Below the pieces are notes generated by a model, which had not been told where the DNA came from, searched no databases, and saw only the letters and a list, made by a program, of their open reading frames with translations. This document shows positions 34,253-43,265 of a stretch of DNA of 64,000 nt, in pieces. Source of the stretch: Pseudomonas fluorescens (GTDB lineage Bacteria > Pseudomonadota > Gammaproteobacteria > Pseudomonadales > Pseudomonadaceae); NCBI RefSeq assembly GCF_001648775.1, contig NZ_LVEJ01000021.1:1-64000 (forward strand), written 5' to 3'. The stretch's first letter is position 1. Each line of letters opens with the position of its first letter. A program made the position numbers and the translations under genes.

Positions 34253-35609
34253 GCGCGACAGCATGGGCGAACTGCAGGTGCCGGTGGACGCTCTCTACGG
34301 CGCGCAAACCCAGCGCGCAGTGGATAACTTCCCGATCAGCGGCAAACCGATGCCGACGCAATTCATTCGCGCACTGATCCTCGCCAAAGCCGCCGCCGCT
34401 CGGGCCAACGTTGAGCTCAACCAGATCAGCGCCGCGCAGGGCAAAGCCATCAGCGATGCCGCGCAAGGCCTGCTCGAAGGCGATTTCATGCAGCATTTTC
34501 CGGTGGATATCTTCCAGACCGGTTCCGGCACCAGCTCCAACATGAACGCCAACGAGGTGATCGCCACCCTGGCCAGCCGCCTGCTCGGCGAGCCGGTCAA
34601 CGCCAACGATCACGTCAATTGCGGCCAGAGCAGCAACGACATCATCCCGACCACCATTCACGTCAGCGCCGCGCTGGCCCTGCACGAACAACTGCTGCCG
34701 GCGTTGTTGCACCTGGTGCAAGTGATCGAGCAAAAAGCTGCGCAAGTGCATCACCACGTCAAAACCGGTCGCACGCACTTGATGGACGCGATGCCGGTAC
34801 GCATGAGCCAAGTGCTCAATGGCTGGGCGCAGCAGCTCAAGGCCAACATCAGTCATCTGCAGGATTTGTTGCCGAGCCTGCAATCCCTCGCGCAGGGTGG
34901 CACCGCGGTCGGTACCGGGATCAACGCGCATCCCGAGTTCGCCGCACGATTCAGCCGCCAGTTGAGCCAACTGACCGACGTGCAGTTCACCCCGGGCAAG
35001 GATCTGTTCGCGCTGATCGGCTCGCAGGACACCGCCGTCGCCGTCTCCGGCCAGCTCAAAGCCACTGCGGTGTCGCTGATGAAAATCGCCAACGACCTGC
35101 GCTGGATGAACTCCGGTCCTTTGGCCGGCCTCGGCGAAATCGAGCTCGAAGCCCTGCAACCGGGTTCGTCGATCATGCCCGGCAAGGTCAATCCGGTGAT
35201 CCCGGAAGCCACTGCCATGGTTGCCGCGCAAGTGATCGGCAACGACTCGGTGATCACCATTGCCGGTCAGTCGGGCAACTTCGAACTGAACGTCATGCTG
35301 CCGATCATCGCGCAGAACCTGCTGAGCAGCATCGAGTTGCTGGCCAATTCCAGCCGCCTGCTCGGCGACAAAGCCATCGCCAGTTTCAAGGTCAACGAGT
35401 CGCGCTTGAAAGAAGCGTTGTCGCGCAATCCGATTCTGGTCACCGCGCTCAACCCGATCATCGGTTACCAGAAAGCCGCTGAAATCGCCAAGCAGGCCTA
35501 CAAGGAAGGCCGCGCGGTGATCGACGTCGCTCTGGAACACACCGACCTGTCGCGCAGCCAACTGGAAGAGTTACTCAATCCCGAGAAACTCACCGCCGGC
35601 GGCGTGTAA
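34233..35609 (+). CDS. fumC: Fumarate hydratase class II
   Basis: A 458-residue iron-independent fumarase converting fumarate and malate. The superfamily signature GSSIMPGKVNPVIPE near residue 315, SSNDIIPTTIHVS and TGRTHLMDAMPVRMSQ are present. It replaces the oxygen-sensitive [4Fe-4S] class I fumarase when iron is scarce, which fits the Fur-controlled promoter upstream of fagA. ATG 34233 with AAGGA upstream is inside the end of fagA, suggesting translational coupling. Confidence 0.95.
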   Translation: MTKTRIERDSMGELQVPVDALYGAQTQRAVDNFPISGKPMPTQFIRALILAKAAAARANVELNQISAAQGKAISDAAQGLLEGDFMQHFPVDIFQTGSGTSSNMNANEVIATLASRLLGEPVNANDHVNCGQSSNDIIPTTIHVSAALALHEQLLPALLHLVQVIEQKAAQVHHHVKTGRTHLMDAMPVRMSQVLNGWAQQLKANISHLQDLLPSLQSLAQGGTAVGTGINAHPEFAARFSRQLSQLTDVQFTPGKDLFALIGSQDTAVAVSGQLKATAVSLMKIANDLRWMNSGPLAGLGEIELEALQPGSSIMPGKVNPVIPEATAMVAAQVIGNDSVITIAGQSGNFELNVMLPIIAQNLLSSIELLANSSRLLGDKAIASFKVNESRLKEALSRNPILVTALNPIIGYQKAAEIAKQAYKEGRAVIDVALEHTDLSRSQLEELLNPEKLTAGGV

Positions 35610-35636
35610 ATCCCGCAACCGCTTTGGAGGCTCACC

Positions 35637-36077
35637 ATGGAGCACTGGAAACTCACGATCGAACGGGCCAATCGCTGCTTCATGCTCGGCGAACTGATCG
35701 ACGCCCGTGAGGCTTACCTGCAAGCCCTGGCCCTGGCGCAAGTGTTGTTCGAACGCTGGGCAGATGCCGACGAAGCGGTGGCGGCCTGCGTCATCTCTCA
35801 CCACAACCTGGCCGACTTGCACCTGCGTCTGAATCAGCCGGAGGAGAGCGCCGAATACCTTTGCGCCATCCACCAGCGGCTGTTGCAGACCATGCAGGAC
35901 GAGCGTCTGCGCCCGGCGCTGCGGGAAGCGGCGTTGCGTCAGAGCAGCAAGACCTACGTCGAACTGCTGAATTTCATCAGCGAGCACGGCGAATACCCGC
36001 GCACTCAGCGCCTGCTGCACCCGGATACCGGCAATGCGCGCCGCGCGCCTGCCCCACATCACCATGGAGTCCATTGA
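35637..36077 (+). CDS. Hypothetical protein of the fumC-sodA operon (PA4469-like)
   Basis: A 146-residue soluble, all-helical protein with TPR-like patterning (IERANRCFMLGELIDAREAYLQALALAQ and ISHHNLADLHLRLNQPEESAEYLC). It ends in a His-rich tail (APHHHGVH), which could be incidental or could bind metal. It corresponds by position to PA4469, of unknown function, in the iron-regulated operon. Its stop is one base from the sodA start, and GGAG within its own 3' end probably serves sodA, so the two are coupled. Confidence 0.8.
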   Translation: MEHWKLTIERANRCFMLGELIDAREAYLQALALAQVLFERWADADEAVAACVISHHNLADLHLRLNQPEESAEYLCAIHQRLLQTMQDERLRPALREAALRQSSKTYVELLNFISEHGEYPRTQRLLHPDTGNARRAPAPHHHGVH

Positions 36078-36078
36078 A

Positions 36079-36690
36079 ATGGCTTTTACCTTGCCTGCCT
36101 TGCCTTACGCCTACGATGCCCTGGAACCGCATATCGATGCGCAGACCATGGAGATTCACTACACCAAGCACCACCAGACCTACATCAACAACCTCAACGC
36201 CGCCGTAGAGGGCACTGAATACGCCGAGTGGCCGGTGGAAAAACTCGTCGCCAGCGTCAAGGAGTTGCCGGAAAAACTCCGAGCAGCGGTGATCAATCAG
36301 GGGGGCGGTCACGCCAACCATTCGCTGTTCTGGGAAGTGATGGTGCCAGGCGGCGGTGGCAAACCGGACGGCGCGCTGGCCAAGGCCATTGATGAGCAAC
36401 TGGGCGGCCTCGATAGTTTCAAGGACGCCTTCACCAAAGCCGCGCTGACCCGTTTCGGCAGTGGCTGGGCCTGGCTCAGTGTGACCCCGGAGAAAAAACT
36501 GATCGTGGAAAGCAGCGGTAACCAGGACAGCCCACTGATGAATGGCAACACGCCGATTCTCGGTCTTGATGTCTGGGAGCACGCCTACTACCTGCGCTAT
36601 CAGAACCGTCGCCCGGAATACATCAACGCATTCTACAACGTGATCAATTGGCCTGAAGTTGCTGCGCGCTATCAGGCCGCACTGGTTTAA
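36079..36690 (+). CDS. sodA: Superoxide dismutase [Mn]
   Basis: A 203-residue Fe/Mn-type superoxide dismutase. Metal-ligand segments are EIHYTKHHQTYINNLN (His27), NHSLFWEVM (second His), and DVWEHAYYLRYQNRRPEYI (Asp and His). GGGHANHSLFW and the QDSPLMNGN-type region favour manganese. Expression under Fur control provides an iron-free dismutase during iron limitation. The start is ATG 36079, giving MAFTLPALPYAYDALEP, directly after the preceding stop. Confidence 0.95.
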   Translation: MAFTLPALPYAYDALEPHIDAQTMEIHYTKHHQTYINNLNAAVEGTEYAEWPVEKLVASVKELPEKLRAAVINQGGGHANHSLFWEVMVPGGGGKPDGALAKAIDEQLGGLDSFKDAFTKAALTRFGSGWAWLSVTPEKKLIVESSGNQDSPLMNGNTPILGLDVWEHAYYLRYQNRRPEYINAFYNVINWPEVAARYQAALV

Positions 36691-36720
36691 GTCTTCTATA
36701 AAAACAATCCAAGGCTGACT

Positions 36721-37614
36721 ATGGGCACTGAAACACTGGCGATCGGAAGTGGGCGTATGTTTCGTTACGCAGTGGGATCGCTATTGCTGTTGGCGGGCAT
36801 GACTTTGCTGGTTGCCCACGGACTGGAATGGCTGAATCTGGAACCGAGGCTGTTGCGGGCGTTGCAGGGCGGCGCGATCTGCGCCCTCGGCACGGCGCTT
36901 GGCGCTGTCCCGGTGCTGGTGATTCGGCGCATGCCGCAGGCACTCAGCGATACGTTGCTGGGTTTTGGCGCCGGGGTGATGCTGGCGGCGACGGCGTTCT
37001 CGCTGATCGTGCCGGGCATTGCCGCCGCCGAAAGCCTGGGTCTGACAGCGTGGTCATCCAGCGGCCTGATTTGCTTCGGCATCATGCTCGGAGCATTCGC
37101 TCTGTATCTGGTCGATCGTCAGTTGTCCGGAGCCTCGCCGGAAATGCTCGTGGGCACGCCCGAGCATCCGGTGATTGCGCCGCGGATCTGGCTGTTCGTC
37201 TTTGCCATCATTGCCCATAACATCCCTGAAGGCATGGCCGTCGGCGTTTCCGCCGGTGGTGGCATGCCGGATGCGGACAGTCTGGCCATGGGCATCGCCC
37301 TGCAGGATGTGCCGGAAGGTCTGGTGATTGCCTTGGTATTGGCCGGGGCAGGGATGTCGCGGGTCAAGGCGTTCCTGATCGGTGCGGCGTCTGGCCTGGT
37401 CGAGCCGGTGTTTGCCTTGCTGTGCGCGTGGCTGGTCAGTCTGGCGCAGGTGTTGTTGCCATTGGGCCTGGCATTGGCGGCGGGAGCGATGCTGCTGGTG
37501 GTGACCCACGAGGTGATCCCGGAATCACGACGTCATGGTCATGACAAACTGGCCAGTCTTGGCCTGTTGATCGGGTTTTGTCTGATGATGGTGATGGATA
37601 CCGCGTTGGGCTGA
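36721..37614 (+). CDS. ZIP family metal transporter
   Basis: A 297-residue membrane protein with about eight helices, of the ZIP family (PA4467-like). The metal-binding signatures are HNIPEGMAVGVS in helix 4 and LQDVPEGLVIALVLAG in helix 5; VTHEVIPESRRHGHDK near the C-terminus adds histidines. ZIP proteins bring Zn, Fe or Mn into the cytoplasm. Next to sodA and Fur-controlled genes, manganese or iron uptake is plausible but not proven. It starts 30 bp after sodA. Confidence 0.85.
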   Translation: MGTETLAIGSGRMFRYAVGSLLLLAGMTLLVAHGLEWLNLEPRLLRALQGGAICALGTALGAVPVLVIRRMPQALSDTLLGFGAGVMLAATAFSLIVPGIAAAESLGLTAWSSSGLICFGIMLGAFALYLVDRQLSGASPEMLVGTPEHPVIAPRIWLFVFAIIAHNIPEGMAVGVSAGGGMPDADSLAMGIALQDVPEGLVIALVLAGAGMSRVKAFLIGAASGLVEPVFALLCAWLVSLAQVLLPLGLALAAGAMLLVVTHEVIPESRRHGHDKLASLGLLIGFCLMMVMDTALG

Positions 37615-37648
37615 ACAGGGTGAGGGAGCAAGCTCCCTCATTGGCGGA

Positions 37649-37924
37649 TCAACCGCCTTCATCGAAGTAGTTGTTGATCAACGCCACCAGCGCATCCAGC
37701 GCTTCCTGTGCCTGATGCCCCTCAGTGCTCAGGTAAATCTTGGTGCCCTTGCCTGCCGCCAGCATCATCATCGCCATGATGCTTTTGCCATCGACCGTAG
37801 TCTCCGGCGTGCGACCCACTCTGATCGTGCAATCCGGATACTGCCCGGCCACGCCAACGAACTTGGCCGACGCACGGGCATGCAGGCCCAGTTTGTTGAT
37901 GATTTCGATTTCCAGAGCAGGCAT
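37649..37924 (-). CDS. ptsO: Phosphocarrier protein NPr
   Basis: A 91-residue HPr-like protein of the nitrogen PTS. The phosphorylated His is in NKLGLHARASAKFV (His16), and the regulatory-serine region reads DGKSIMAMMMLAAGKG. It passes phosphate from PtsP to PtsN. It is the last gene of the minus-strand rpoN cluster, 15 bp after rapZ. Confidence 0.96.
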   Translation of the reverse strand: MPALEIEIINKLGLHARASAKFVGVAGQYPDCTIRVGRTPETTVDGKSIMAMMMLAAGKGTKIYLSTEGHQAQEALDALVALINNYFDEGG

Positions 37925-37939
37925 CGCGGTGTGAATCCT

Positions 37940-38797
37940 TTAAGTGAGGTCGCGGTGGCGAACCTGGACGTTCTTCAGGGTTTTCTGCAGGGCCTGACCC
38001 AGGCGTTCGGTCAGGTAGACGGAGCGGTGGTGCCCGCCGGTGCAGCCAATGGCAATGGTGACGTAGGCGCGGTTGCTCGCGGCGAAGCGTGGTAGCCACT
38101 TGTGCAGGTAGGTGAAAATGTCTTGAAACATCTCTTCAACTTCCGGCTGTGCGGCCAGGTACTCGGCCACTGGCGCATCAAGACCCGATTGCGCGCGCAG
38201 TTCCGGTTTCCAGTACGGATTGGGCAGGCAGCGCACGTCGAACACCAGATCCGCATCCACCGGCATGCCGCGCTTGAAGCCGAATGATTCGACCAGAAAC
38301 GCCGTGCCCGGCTCTGGCTGATTCAGCAGACGCAGCTTGATGGTGTCGCGCAATTGGTACAGGTTGAGATTGGTGGTGTTGATCTTCAGATCGGCCAGAT
38401 CGGCGATCGGGCCGAGCAGGGCGGTTTCATCCTGAATCGCCTCGGCCAGCGAACGATTGGCATTGCTCAGCGGGTGACGGCGGCGGGTTTCGGAGAAACG
38501 CTTGAGCAGGGTTTCTTCGTCGGCATCCAGATACAGGACATCGCACTGAATGTGCTTGCTGCGGACATCTTCAAGCAGTTCGGGAAACCGGGTCAGATGG
38601 CTCGGCAGGTTACGCGCATCGATCGACACGGCCACTAGCGGCTGCGCCAGTTCAGTGTGAATCAGTGCGCGCTCGGCCAGTTCCGGCAGCAAGCCGGCCG
38701 GCAGGTTGTCGATGCAGTAGTAACCGTTGTCCTCAAGGACATCCAGAGCCGTGCTTTTACCTGAGCCGGAACGGCCGCTGACGATGATCAAGCGCAT
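37940..38797 (-). CDS. rapZ: RNase adapter protein RapZ
   Basis: A 285-residue P-loop protein with Walker A SGRSGSGKSTALDVLED at the N-terminus, Walker B-like VLYLDADEETLLKRF, and a C-terminal domain with FDVRCLPNPYWKPELR and IGCTGGHHRSVYLTERL. In enterobacteria RapZ directs small RNA GlmZ to RNase E and senses glucosamine-6-phosphate; in Pseudomonas the role is less defined. It lies between ptsN and ptsO, 2 bp from ptsN. Confidence 0.94.
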   Translation of the reverse strand: MRLIIVSGRSGSGKSTALDVLEDNGYYCIDNLPAGLLPELAERALIHTELAQPLVAVSIDARNLPSHLTRFPELLEDVRSKHIQCDVLYLDADEETLLKRFSETRRRHPLSNANRSLAEAIQDETALLGPIADLADLKINTTNLNLYQLRDTIKLRLLNQPEPGTAFLVESFGFKRGMPVDADLVFDVRCLPNPYWKPELRAQSGLDAPVAEYLAAQPEVEEMFQDIFTYLHKWLPRFAASNRAYVTIAIGCTGGHHRSVYLTERLGQALQKTLKNVQVRHRDLT

Positions 38798-38799
38798 GA

Positions 38800-39264
38800 T
38801 TAGTGCCCGTTCTGCTCGTCCAGGACAACCTGATACAAGGCTTCGTTGCTTGCGGCGCTGCGCAGTTTATCGCGCACGTCTTTGCGATCGAGCATGCTGG
38901 CGATCTGGCGCAGCAGTTCCAGATGCGCATCGGTGGCGGCTTCCGGGACCAGCAGGACAAACAGCAGGTCAACCGGCGCGCCGTCGATGGCGTCGAAATC
39001 GATAGGGGCTTGAAGGTGCATCAACGCGCTGATTGGCGTTACACAACCTTTCAGGCGGCAATGGGGAATGGCGATGCCGTTGCCAAAACCGGTCGAACCG
39101 AGTTTTTCACGGGCAATCAGAGCCTCGAAGACATCTTGCATCTCCAGATCCGGCACTTCGCGGGCGATCAGGTTGGCAATTTGTTCGAGGGCTTTCTTTT
39201 TACTGCCGCCCGGCACGTTCACCAGGGAACGGCCGGGGGTCAGGATACTTTCAAGTCGGATCAT
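38800..39264 (-). CDS. ptsN: PTS IIA-like nitrogen regulatory protein PtsN
   Basis: A 154-residue EIIA-Ntr protein. The phosphoacceptor His lies in GIAIPHCRLKGCVTP, and the domain starts with RLESILTPGRSLVNVPGGSKKKALEQ. It regulates potassium homeostasis, nitrogen and carbon pathways according to its phosphorylation by NPr. It follows hpf by 12 bp in the rpoN operon. Confidence 0.95.
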   Translation of the reverse strand: MIRLESILTPGRSLVNVPGGSKKKALEQIANLIAREVPDLEMQDVFEALIAREKLGSTGFGNGIAIPHCRLKGCVTPISALMHLQAPIDFDAIDGAPVDLLFVLLVPEAATDAHLELLRQIASMLDRKDVRDKLRSAASNEALYQVVLDEQNGH

Positions 39265-39276
39265 GGGTTAGGGGTG

Positions 39277-39585
39277 TTAACGACCGGTCGCGCCCTGGAG
39301 GAGGCTCTGGGTCTTTTCCTTATGCTTTTTGAGTTGGCGATCCAGCTTGTCGGTGAGTGAGTCGATCGCAGCGTACATATCAGTATCTTCTGCGTTGGCG
39401 ACCACTTCGCTGCCGGGAATATGCAAGGTGGCTTCGATTTTCTGCTTCAGCTTTTCGACGCACATCGTGACTTGCACGTTGGTGATCTTGTCGAAATGTC
39501 GCTCCAGTCGTTGGAGTTTTTCCTCGATGTAGGAACGCAGAGGTTGGGTCACTTCCAGTTGGTGTCCACTGATGTTGACTTGCAT
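39277..39585 (-). CDS. hpf: Ribosome hibernation promoting factor
   Basis: A 102-residue short HPF/RaiA-family protein that binds the 30S subunit and promotes 100S dimers in stationary phase. The motifs are QVNISGHQLEVTQPLRSYIEEKL and DMYAAIDSLTDKLDRQLKKHKEK. ATG 39585 follows GAAGGAGAAG; the in-frame ATG 18 codons upstream is not supported. It sits 73 bp after rpoN. Confidence 0.95.
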   Translation of the reverse strand: MQVNISGHQLEVTQPLRSYIEEKLQRLERHFDKITNVQVTMCVEKLKQKIEATLHIPGSEVVANAEDTDMYAAIDSLTDKLDRQLKKHKEKTQSLLQGATGR

Positions 39586-39658
39586 ACAGCTTCTCCTTCG
39601 TTGCCAGTGCATAAAGCGGCAGGCTGGATAGCCTGCCACTGGAACGCTGTAACGTGGC

Positions 39659-41152
39659 TTACATCAACCGCTTGCGTTCGCTCGAAGGCGCGATCCCGAG
39701 GGATTCGCGGTACTTGGCGACGGTGCGGCGAGCCACCTGAATGCCTTGTGCCTCCAGTAAACCAGCGATCTTGCTGTCACTCAACGGCTTTTTCTGATTT
39801 TCCGCCGCAACCAGTTTTTTGATGATCGCGCGGATCGCCGTGGACGAGCATTCGCCGCCTTCGGAGGTGCTGACGTGGCTGGAGAAAAAGTATTTCAGCT
39901 CATAAATACCGCGCGGGGTATGCATGAATTTCTGCGTGGTCACCCGTGAAATCGTCGATTCGTGCATGCCCACCGCTTCGGCGATGTCGTGCAGGACCAA
40001 CGGCTTCATGGCTTCGTCGCCGTACTCCAGAAAACCGCGCTGATGCTCGACGATCTGGGTGGCAACTTTCATCAGGGTTTCGTTGCGACTCTGCAAGCTC
40101 TTGATGAACCAGCGGGCTTCCTGCAACTGATTGCGCATGAAGGTGTTGTCGGCGCTGGTGTCGGCGCGACGCACGAAACCGGCGTACTGGGCGTTGACGC
40201 GCAGGCGTGGCACCGACTCCTGATTGAGCTCGACCAGCCAGCGCTCGTTGTCCTTGCGCACGATGACGTCCGGAACGACGTATTCGGCTTCCGTGGATTC
40301 GATCTGCGAGCCCGGGCGAGGGTTGAGGGTCTGTACCAGCTCGATGACCTGGCGCAGCTCGTCTTCCTTGAGCTTCATGCGGCGCATCAACTGGCTGTAG
40401 TCGCGGCTGCCGAGCAGGTCGATGTAATCGGTGACCAGACGTTTGGCTTCAGCCAGCCATGGGGTCTTGGCTGGCAGCTGGCGCAATTGCAGCAGCAGGC
40501 ATTCGCCGAGATTGCGTGCGCCAATGCCGGCCGGTTCAAATTGCTGGATGCGGTGCAGGACGGCTTCGATTTCGTCCAGTTCGATGTCCAGTTCCGGGTC
40601 GAACGCTTCGAGGATTTCTTCGAGGGTTTCGTCCAGGTAGCCCTGATTGTTGATGCAATCGATCAGGGTCACGGCGATCAGGCGATCGGTGTCGGACATC
40701 GGTGCGAGGTTCAGTTGCCAGAGCAAATGGCTTTGCAGGCTTTCGCCGGCGGAGGTGCGGGTGGTGAAGTCCCATTCGTCGTCATCGCTGCTGGGCAGGC
40801 TGCTGGCGCTGGTCTGGTAGACGTCTTCCCACGCGGTATCGACTGGAAGCTCGTTGGGGATACGCTCGCTCCAGTCACCTTCCTCGAGGTTGTCCACCGT
40901 CGGCGCGGTTTCCTGATACGAGGGTTCCTGGATCTCGGTGTTGGGCTTCTGCTCGGCGTTGTCGGCCATGGGGTCGGAATTGTCGAAGTCGTCGCCTTCT
41001 TCCTGGCGTTCGAGCATCGGATTGGATTCCAGAGCCTCCTGGATTTCCTGTTGCAGATCCAGGGTCGACAATTGGAGCAGGCGGATGGCCTGTTGCAGCT
41101 GCGGTGTCATCGTCAGCTGCTGGCCCATTCTCAAGACTAGCGATGGTTTCAT
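39659..41152 (-). CDS. rpoN: RNA polymerase sigma-54 factor
   Basis: The 497-residue sigma-54. Region I is Gln/Leu-rich (LRMGQQLTMTPQLQQAIRLLQLS), region II is acidic (about 45-120), and region III has the core-binding and DNA-binding parts with the HTH around 370-395 (AVGMHESTISRVTTQKFM) and the RpoN box ARRTVAKYRE near the end. It directs -24/-12 promoters with enhancer-binding proteins. An upstream -10-like TATAAT lies about 77 bp before the start. Confidence 0.98.
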   Translation of the reverse strand: MKPSLVLRMGQQLTMTPQLQQAIRLLQLSTLDLQQEIQEALESNPMLERQEEGDDFDNSDPMADNAEQKPNTEIQEPSYQETAPTVDNLEEGDWSERIPNELPVDTAWEDVYQTSASSLPSSDDDEWDFTTRTSAGESLQSHLLWQLNLAPMSDTDRLIAVTLIDCINNQGYLDETLEEILEAFDPELDIELDEIEAVLHRIQQFEPAGIGARNLGECLLLQLRQLPAKTPWLAEAKRLVTDYIDLLGSRDYSQLMRRMKLKEDELRQVIELVQTLNPRPGSQIESTEAEYVVPDVIVRKDNERWLVELNQESVPRLRVNAQYAGFVRRADTSADNTFMRNQLQEARWFIKSLQSRNETLMKVATQIVEHQRGFLEYGDEAMKPLVLHDIAEAVGMHESTISRVTTQKFMHTPRGIYELKYFFSSHVSTSEGGECSSTAIRAIIKKLVAAENQKKPLSDSKIAGLLEAQGIQVARRTVAKYRESLGIAPSSERKRLM

Positions 41153-41228
41153 GGCAGGGGCTTAACACCTTATTCGCCGGCGCTATGCGCCATCCACTAC
41201 AGGGCGCCGAAGCGCCAAACTTAAGCAA

Positions 41229-41366
41229 ATTATATGCCTGAAACTGAAGTGTTTGCCTAGAGCGCTGTAACAATAAAAAGATAGAAAACTTTATTGACGC
41301 GTTGCTCGGGCGAGCGGTGAACACCTTTGAAGCGACGTGTTTGCCTAAAGCGCTGTAACAATTAAA
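41229..41366 (-). promoter_or_regulatory. rpoN upstream region with -10 element and a direct repeat
   Basis: On the minus strand TATAAT (41234-41229) is a strong -10 candidate for rpoN. Upstream of it, a nearly identical sequence occurs twice, at 41249-41277 and 41337-41366 (on the plus strand GTGTTTGCCTARAGCGCTGT then AACAATWAAA), spaced by 88 bp. Duplicated binding sites for a regulator, or a duplicated promoter segment, are possible. Confidence 0.5.
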
Positions 41367-41427
41367 GCGTATTAAATCCTGCTTGAATCGATACAGCGCC
41401 CCGGCGGCGCACCGGGCACTGTCGCGC

Positions 41428-42153
41428 TTAGAGGCGGAACTCGTGGCCCAGATACACTTCCTTGACCAGATCGTTGGCCAGGATGGTCTCTGCATCGCCT
41501 TCGGCAATCAACTGACCGTCGTTGACGATGTAAGCGGTTTCGCAGATATCCAGCGTCTCACGGACGTTGTGGTCGGTGATCAACACACCGATGCCCTTGG
41601 CCTTGAGGTGGTGGATGATCTGCTTGATGTCGCCGACCGAGATCGGGTCGACACCGGCGAACGGTTCGTCGAGCAGGATGAATTTCGGGGCGGTCGCCAG
41701 AGCGCGAGCGATTTCCACCCGGCGGCGTTCACCACCGGACAGGCTCATGCCGAGGTTGTCGCGGATGTGGCTGATGTGGAATTCCTGCAGCAGGCTTTCC
41801 AGCTCCTTGCGACGGCCAGCCTTGTCGAGTTCCGGACGGGTCTCGAGGATGGCCATGATATTATCGGCCACCGACAGTTTGCGGAAGATCGACGCTTCTT
41901 GCGGCAGATAGCCGATACCAGCCTTGGCACGACCGTGCATTGGCTGGTGGCTGACGTCCAGATCATCGATCAGTACGCGGCCCTGATCAGCCTGTACCAG
42001 GCCGACGATCATGTAGAAGCACGTGGTCTTGCCGGCACCGTTCGGGCCGAGCAGGCCGACGATCTGGCCGCTGTCGATCGACAGGCTGACGTCACGCACG
42101 ACCTGGCGGCTTTTATAGGCCTTGGCCAGGTGCTGAGCTTTCAGAGTTGCCAT
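41428..42153 (-). CDS. lptB: LPS export ABC transporter ATP-binding protein LptB
   Basis: A 241-residue ABC ATPase powering LPS extraction by LptFG. Walker A GPNGAGKTT, signature LSGGERRRVEIARAL and Walker B FILLDEPFAGVDP are present, with the switch His in ITDHNVRETL. It overlaps the stop of lptA by one base. Confidence 0.97.
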   Translation of the reverse strand: MATLKAQHLAKAYKSRQVVRDVSLSIDSGQIVGLLGPNGAGKTTCFYMIVGLVQADQGRVLIDDLDVSHQPMHGRAKAGIGYLPQEASIFRKLSVADNIMAILETRPELDKAGRRKELESLLQEFHISHIRDNLGMSLSGGERRRVEIARALATAPKFILLDEPFAGVDPISVGDIKQIIHHLKAKGIGVLITDHNVRETLDICETAYIVNDGQLIAEGDAETILANDLVKEVYLGHEFRL

Positions 42154-42698
42154 TACTGGGTTTTCTCGTCGGTTTTCTTCTTCGGCTGGATCACCATGTC
42201 GATGCGCGGACGCGCTTCGGTGACCTTGCTGCCGGTAGCGCGACCGGCGCTGGCGAGTTTCTTCACCGTGTCATAGACGATTTTCTCGCCTTGAGTCGTG
42301 TTGTTGTCCTTGTCGACAACTTTGGCCTTGTCGATCAGCACAACGCGGTTTTGTGCGGCGTGGTACTGAATCGTCACACCCCAGCCCTGTACAGGCTTGG
42401 TGTCGCCTTGAGTTTGCAACTGCTCGAAGTAGGCAAGGTTGCCCACCGACGTCACAACGTCGATATCGCCGGCCGGGGTGCGAGTGATGGTCACGGTATT
42501 ACCGGTCACCTTCATCGAGCCCTGAGTGATGATCACATCACCTTTATAGGTAGCGATGCCGTTCTTGTCGTCCAGTTGGGCGTCGTCGGCCTGAATGCGG
42601 ATAGGTTGCTGCTGATCGTTCGGCAGAGCCCAGGCGCTCACGCTTCCCAGTGCTGCGCCCAGACTGAGCAAAATAGGGAGGGTTTTAACGAGCCTCAT
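42153..42698 (-). CDS. lptA: LPS transport periplasmic protein LptA
   Basis: A 181-residue periplasmic protein with signal peptide (cleavage after SAWA) and one OstA-like beta-jellyroll domain (about 30-145; PIRIQADDAQLDDKNGIATYKGDVIITQG). It bridges LptC and LptDE for LPS transport. The C-terminal tail is Lys-rich (QPKKKTDEKTQ). It overlaps lptC by 14 nt. Confidence 0.96.
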   Translation of the reverse strand: MRLVKTLPILLSLGAALGSVSAWALPNDQQQPIRIQADDAQLDDKNGIATYKGDVIITQGSMKVTGNTVTITRTPAGDIDVVTSVGNLAYFEQLQTQGDTKPVQGWGVTIQYHAAQNRVVLIDKAKVVDKDNNTTQGEKIVYDTVKKLASAGRATGSKVTEARPRIDMVIQPKKKTDEKTQ

Positions 42699-43257
42699 AC
42701 TGTCCTCTTACGTTCGATAGCAGGTGTATCCTGCTTTCCTTCAGGTACGCTTTCATTCCAACGCCAGTCGATACACCGCCAGCGCCGTCGATTCTAACGG
42801 GTTGCTCGGTCTGCGCATATTGCTCCTGCGGGAACACGGTCATGCGCGTGGAGGTGACCAGCAGGTCGCGGTTCTTCTCATCGGTGCGCTTGATGCGTAC
42901 CGAATCGATCAATTCGACTTGGGTACCACCGGAGTTCACTTCGCCGCGCTCGCTGGTCACGTGCCACGGGAACTCGGTTCCGCGGTACATGTTCAGGTCG
43001 GGTTTGGTCACCAGGGTGATGTCGGTTGCCTTGACGTGCTCGGCCTTGTCGGAGGTCATTTCATACTGCACTTTGCCGTCCGGCAGGTATTGCAGGGTAT
43101 GCGTGTTGGTCGCATACCAGTCGATAGGGGTATCAACGGACGAAACCGGAGGCTTGTCGAGGAAGCGTTCCGGGCTGATGTTCCAGTAGCCTACCGCGGC
43201 AAATATCGCCGCGATGCAGCCGAACAGCAGGAAGTTGCGAAATTTTTTGCTAAACAT
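42685..43257 (-). CDS. lptC: LPS export system protein LptC
   Basis: A 190-residue bitopic protein: one membrane helix (about 8-25, FLLFGCIAAIFAAVGYW) and a periplasmic jellyroll (LQYLPDGKVQYEMTSDKAEH, LLVTSTRMTVFPQEQYAQT). It takes LPS from LptFG to LptA. ATG 43257 gives the usual MFSKKFRNFLLFG; TTG 43269 would add four residues and overlap kdsC by 4 nt. Confidence 0.95.
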   Translation of the reverse strand: MFSKKFRNFLLFGCIAAIFAAVGYWNISPERFLDKPPVSSVDTPIDWYATNTHTLQYLPDGKVQYEMTSDKAEHVKATDITLVTKPDLNMYRGTEFPWHVTSERGEVNSGGTQVELIDSVRIKRTDEKNRDLLVTSTRMTVFPQEQYAQTEQPVRIDGAGGVSTGVGMKAYLKESRIHLLSNVRGQYEAR

Positions 43258-43265
43258 GGTTTCGC

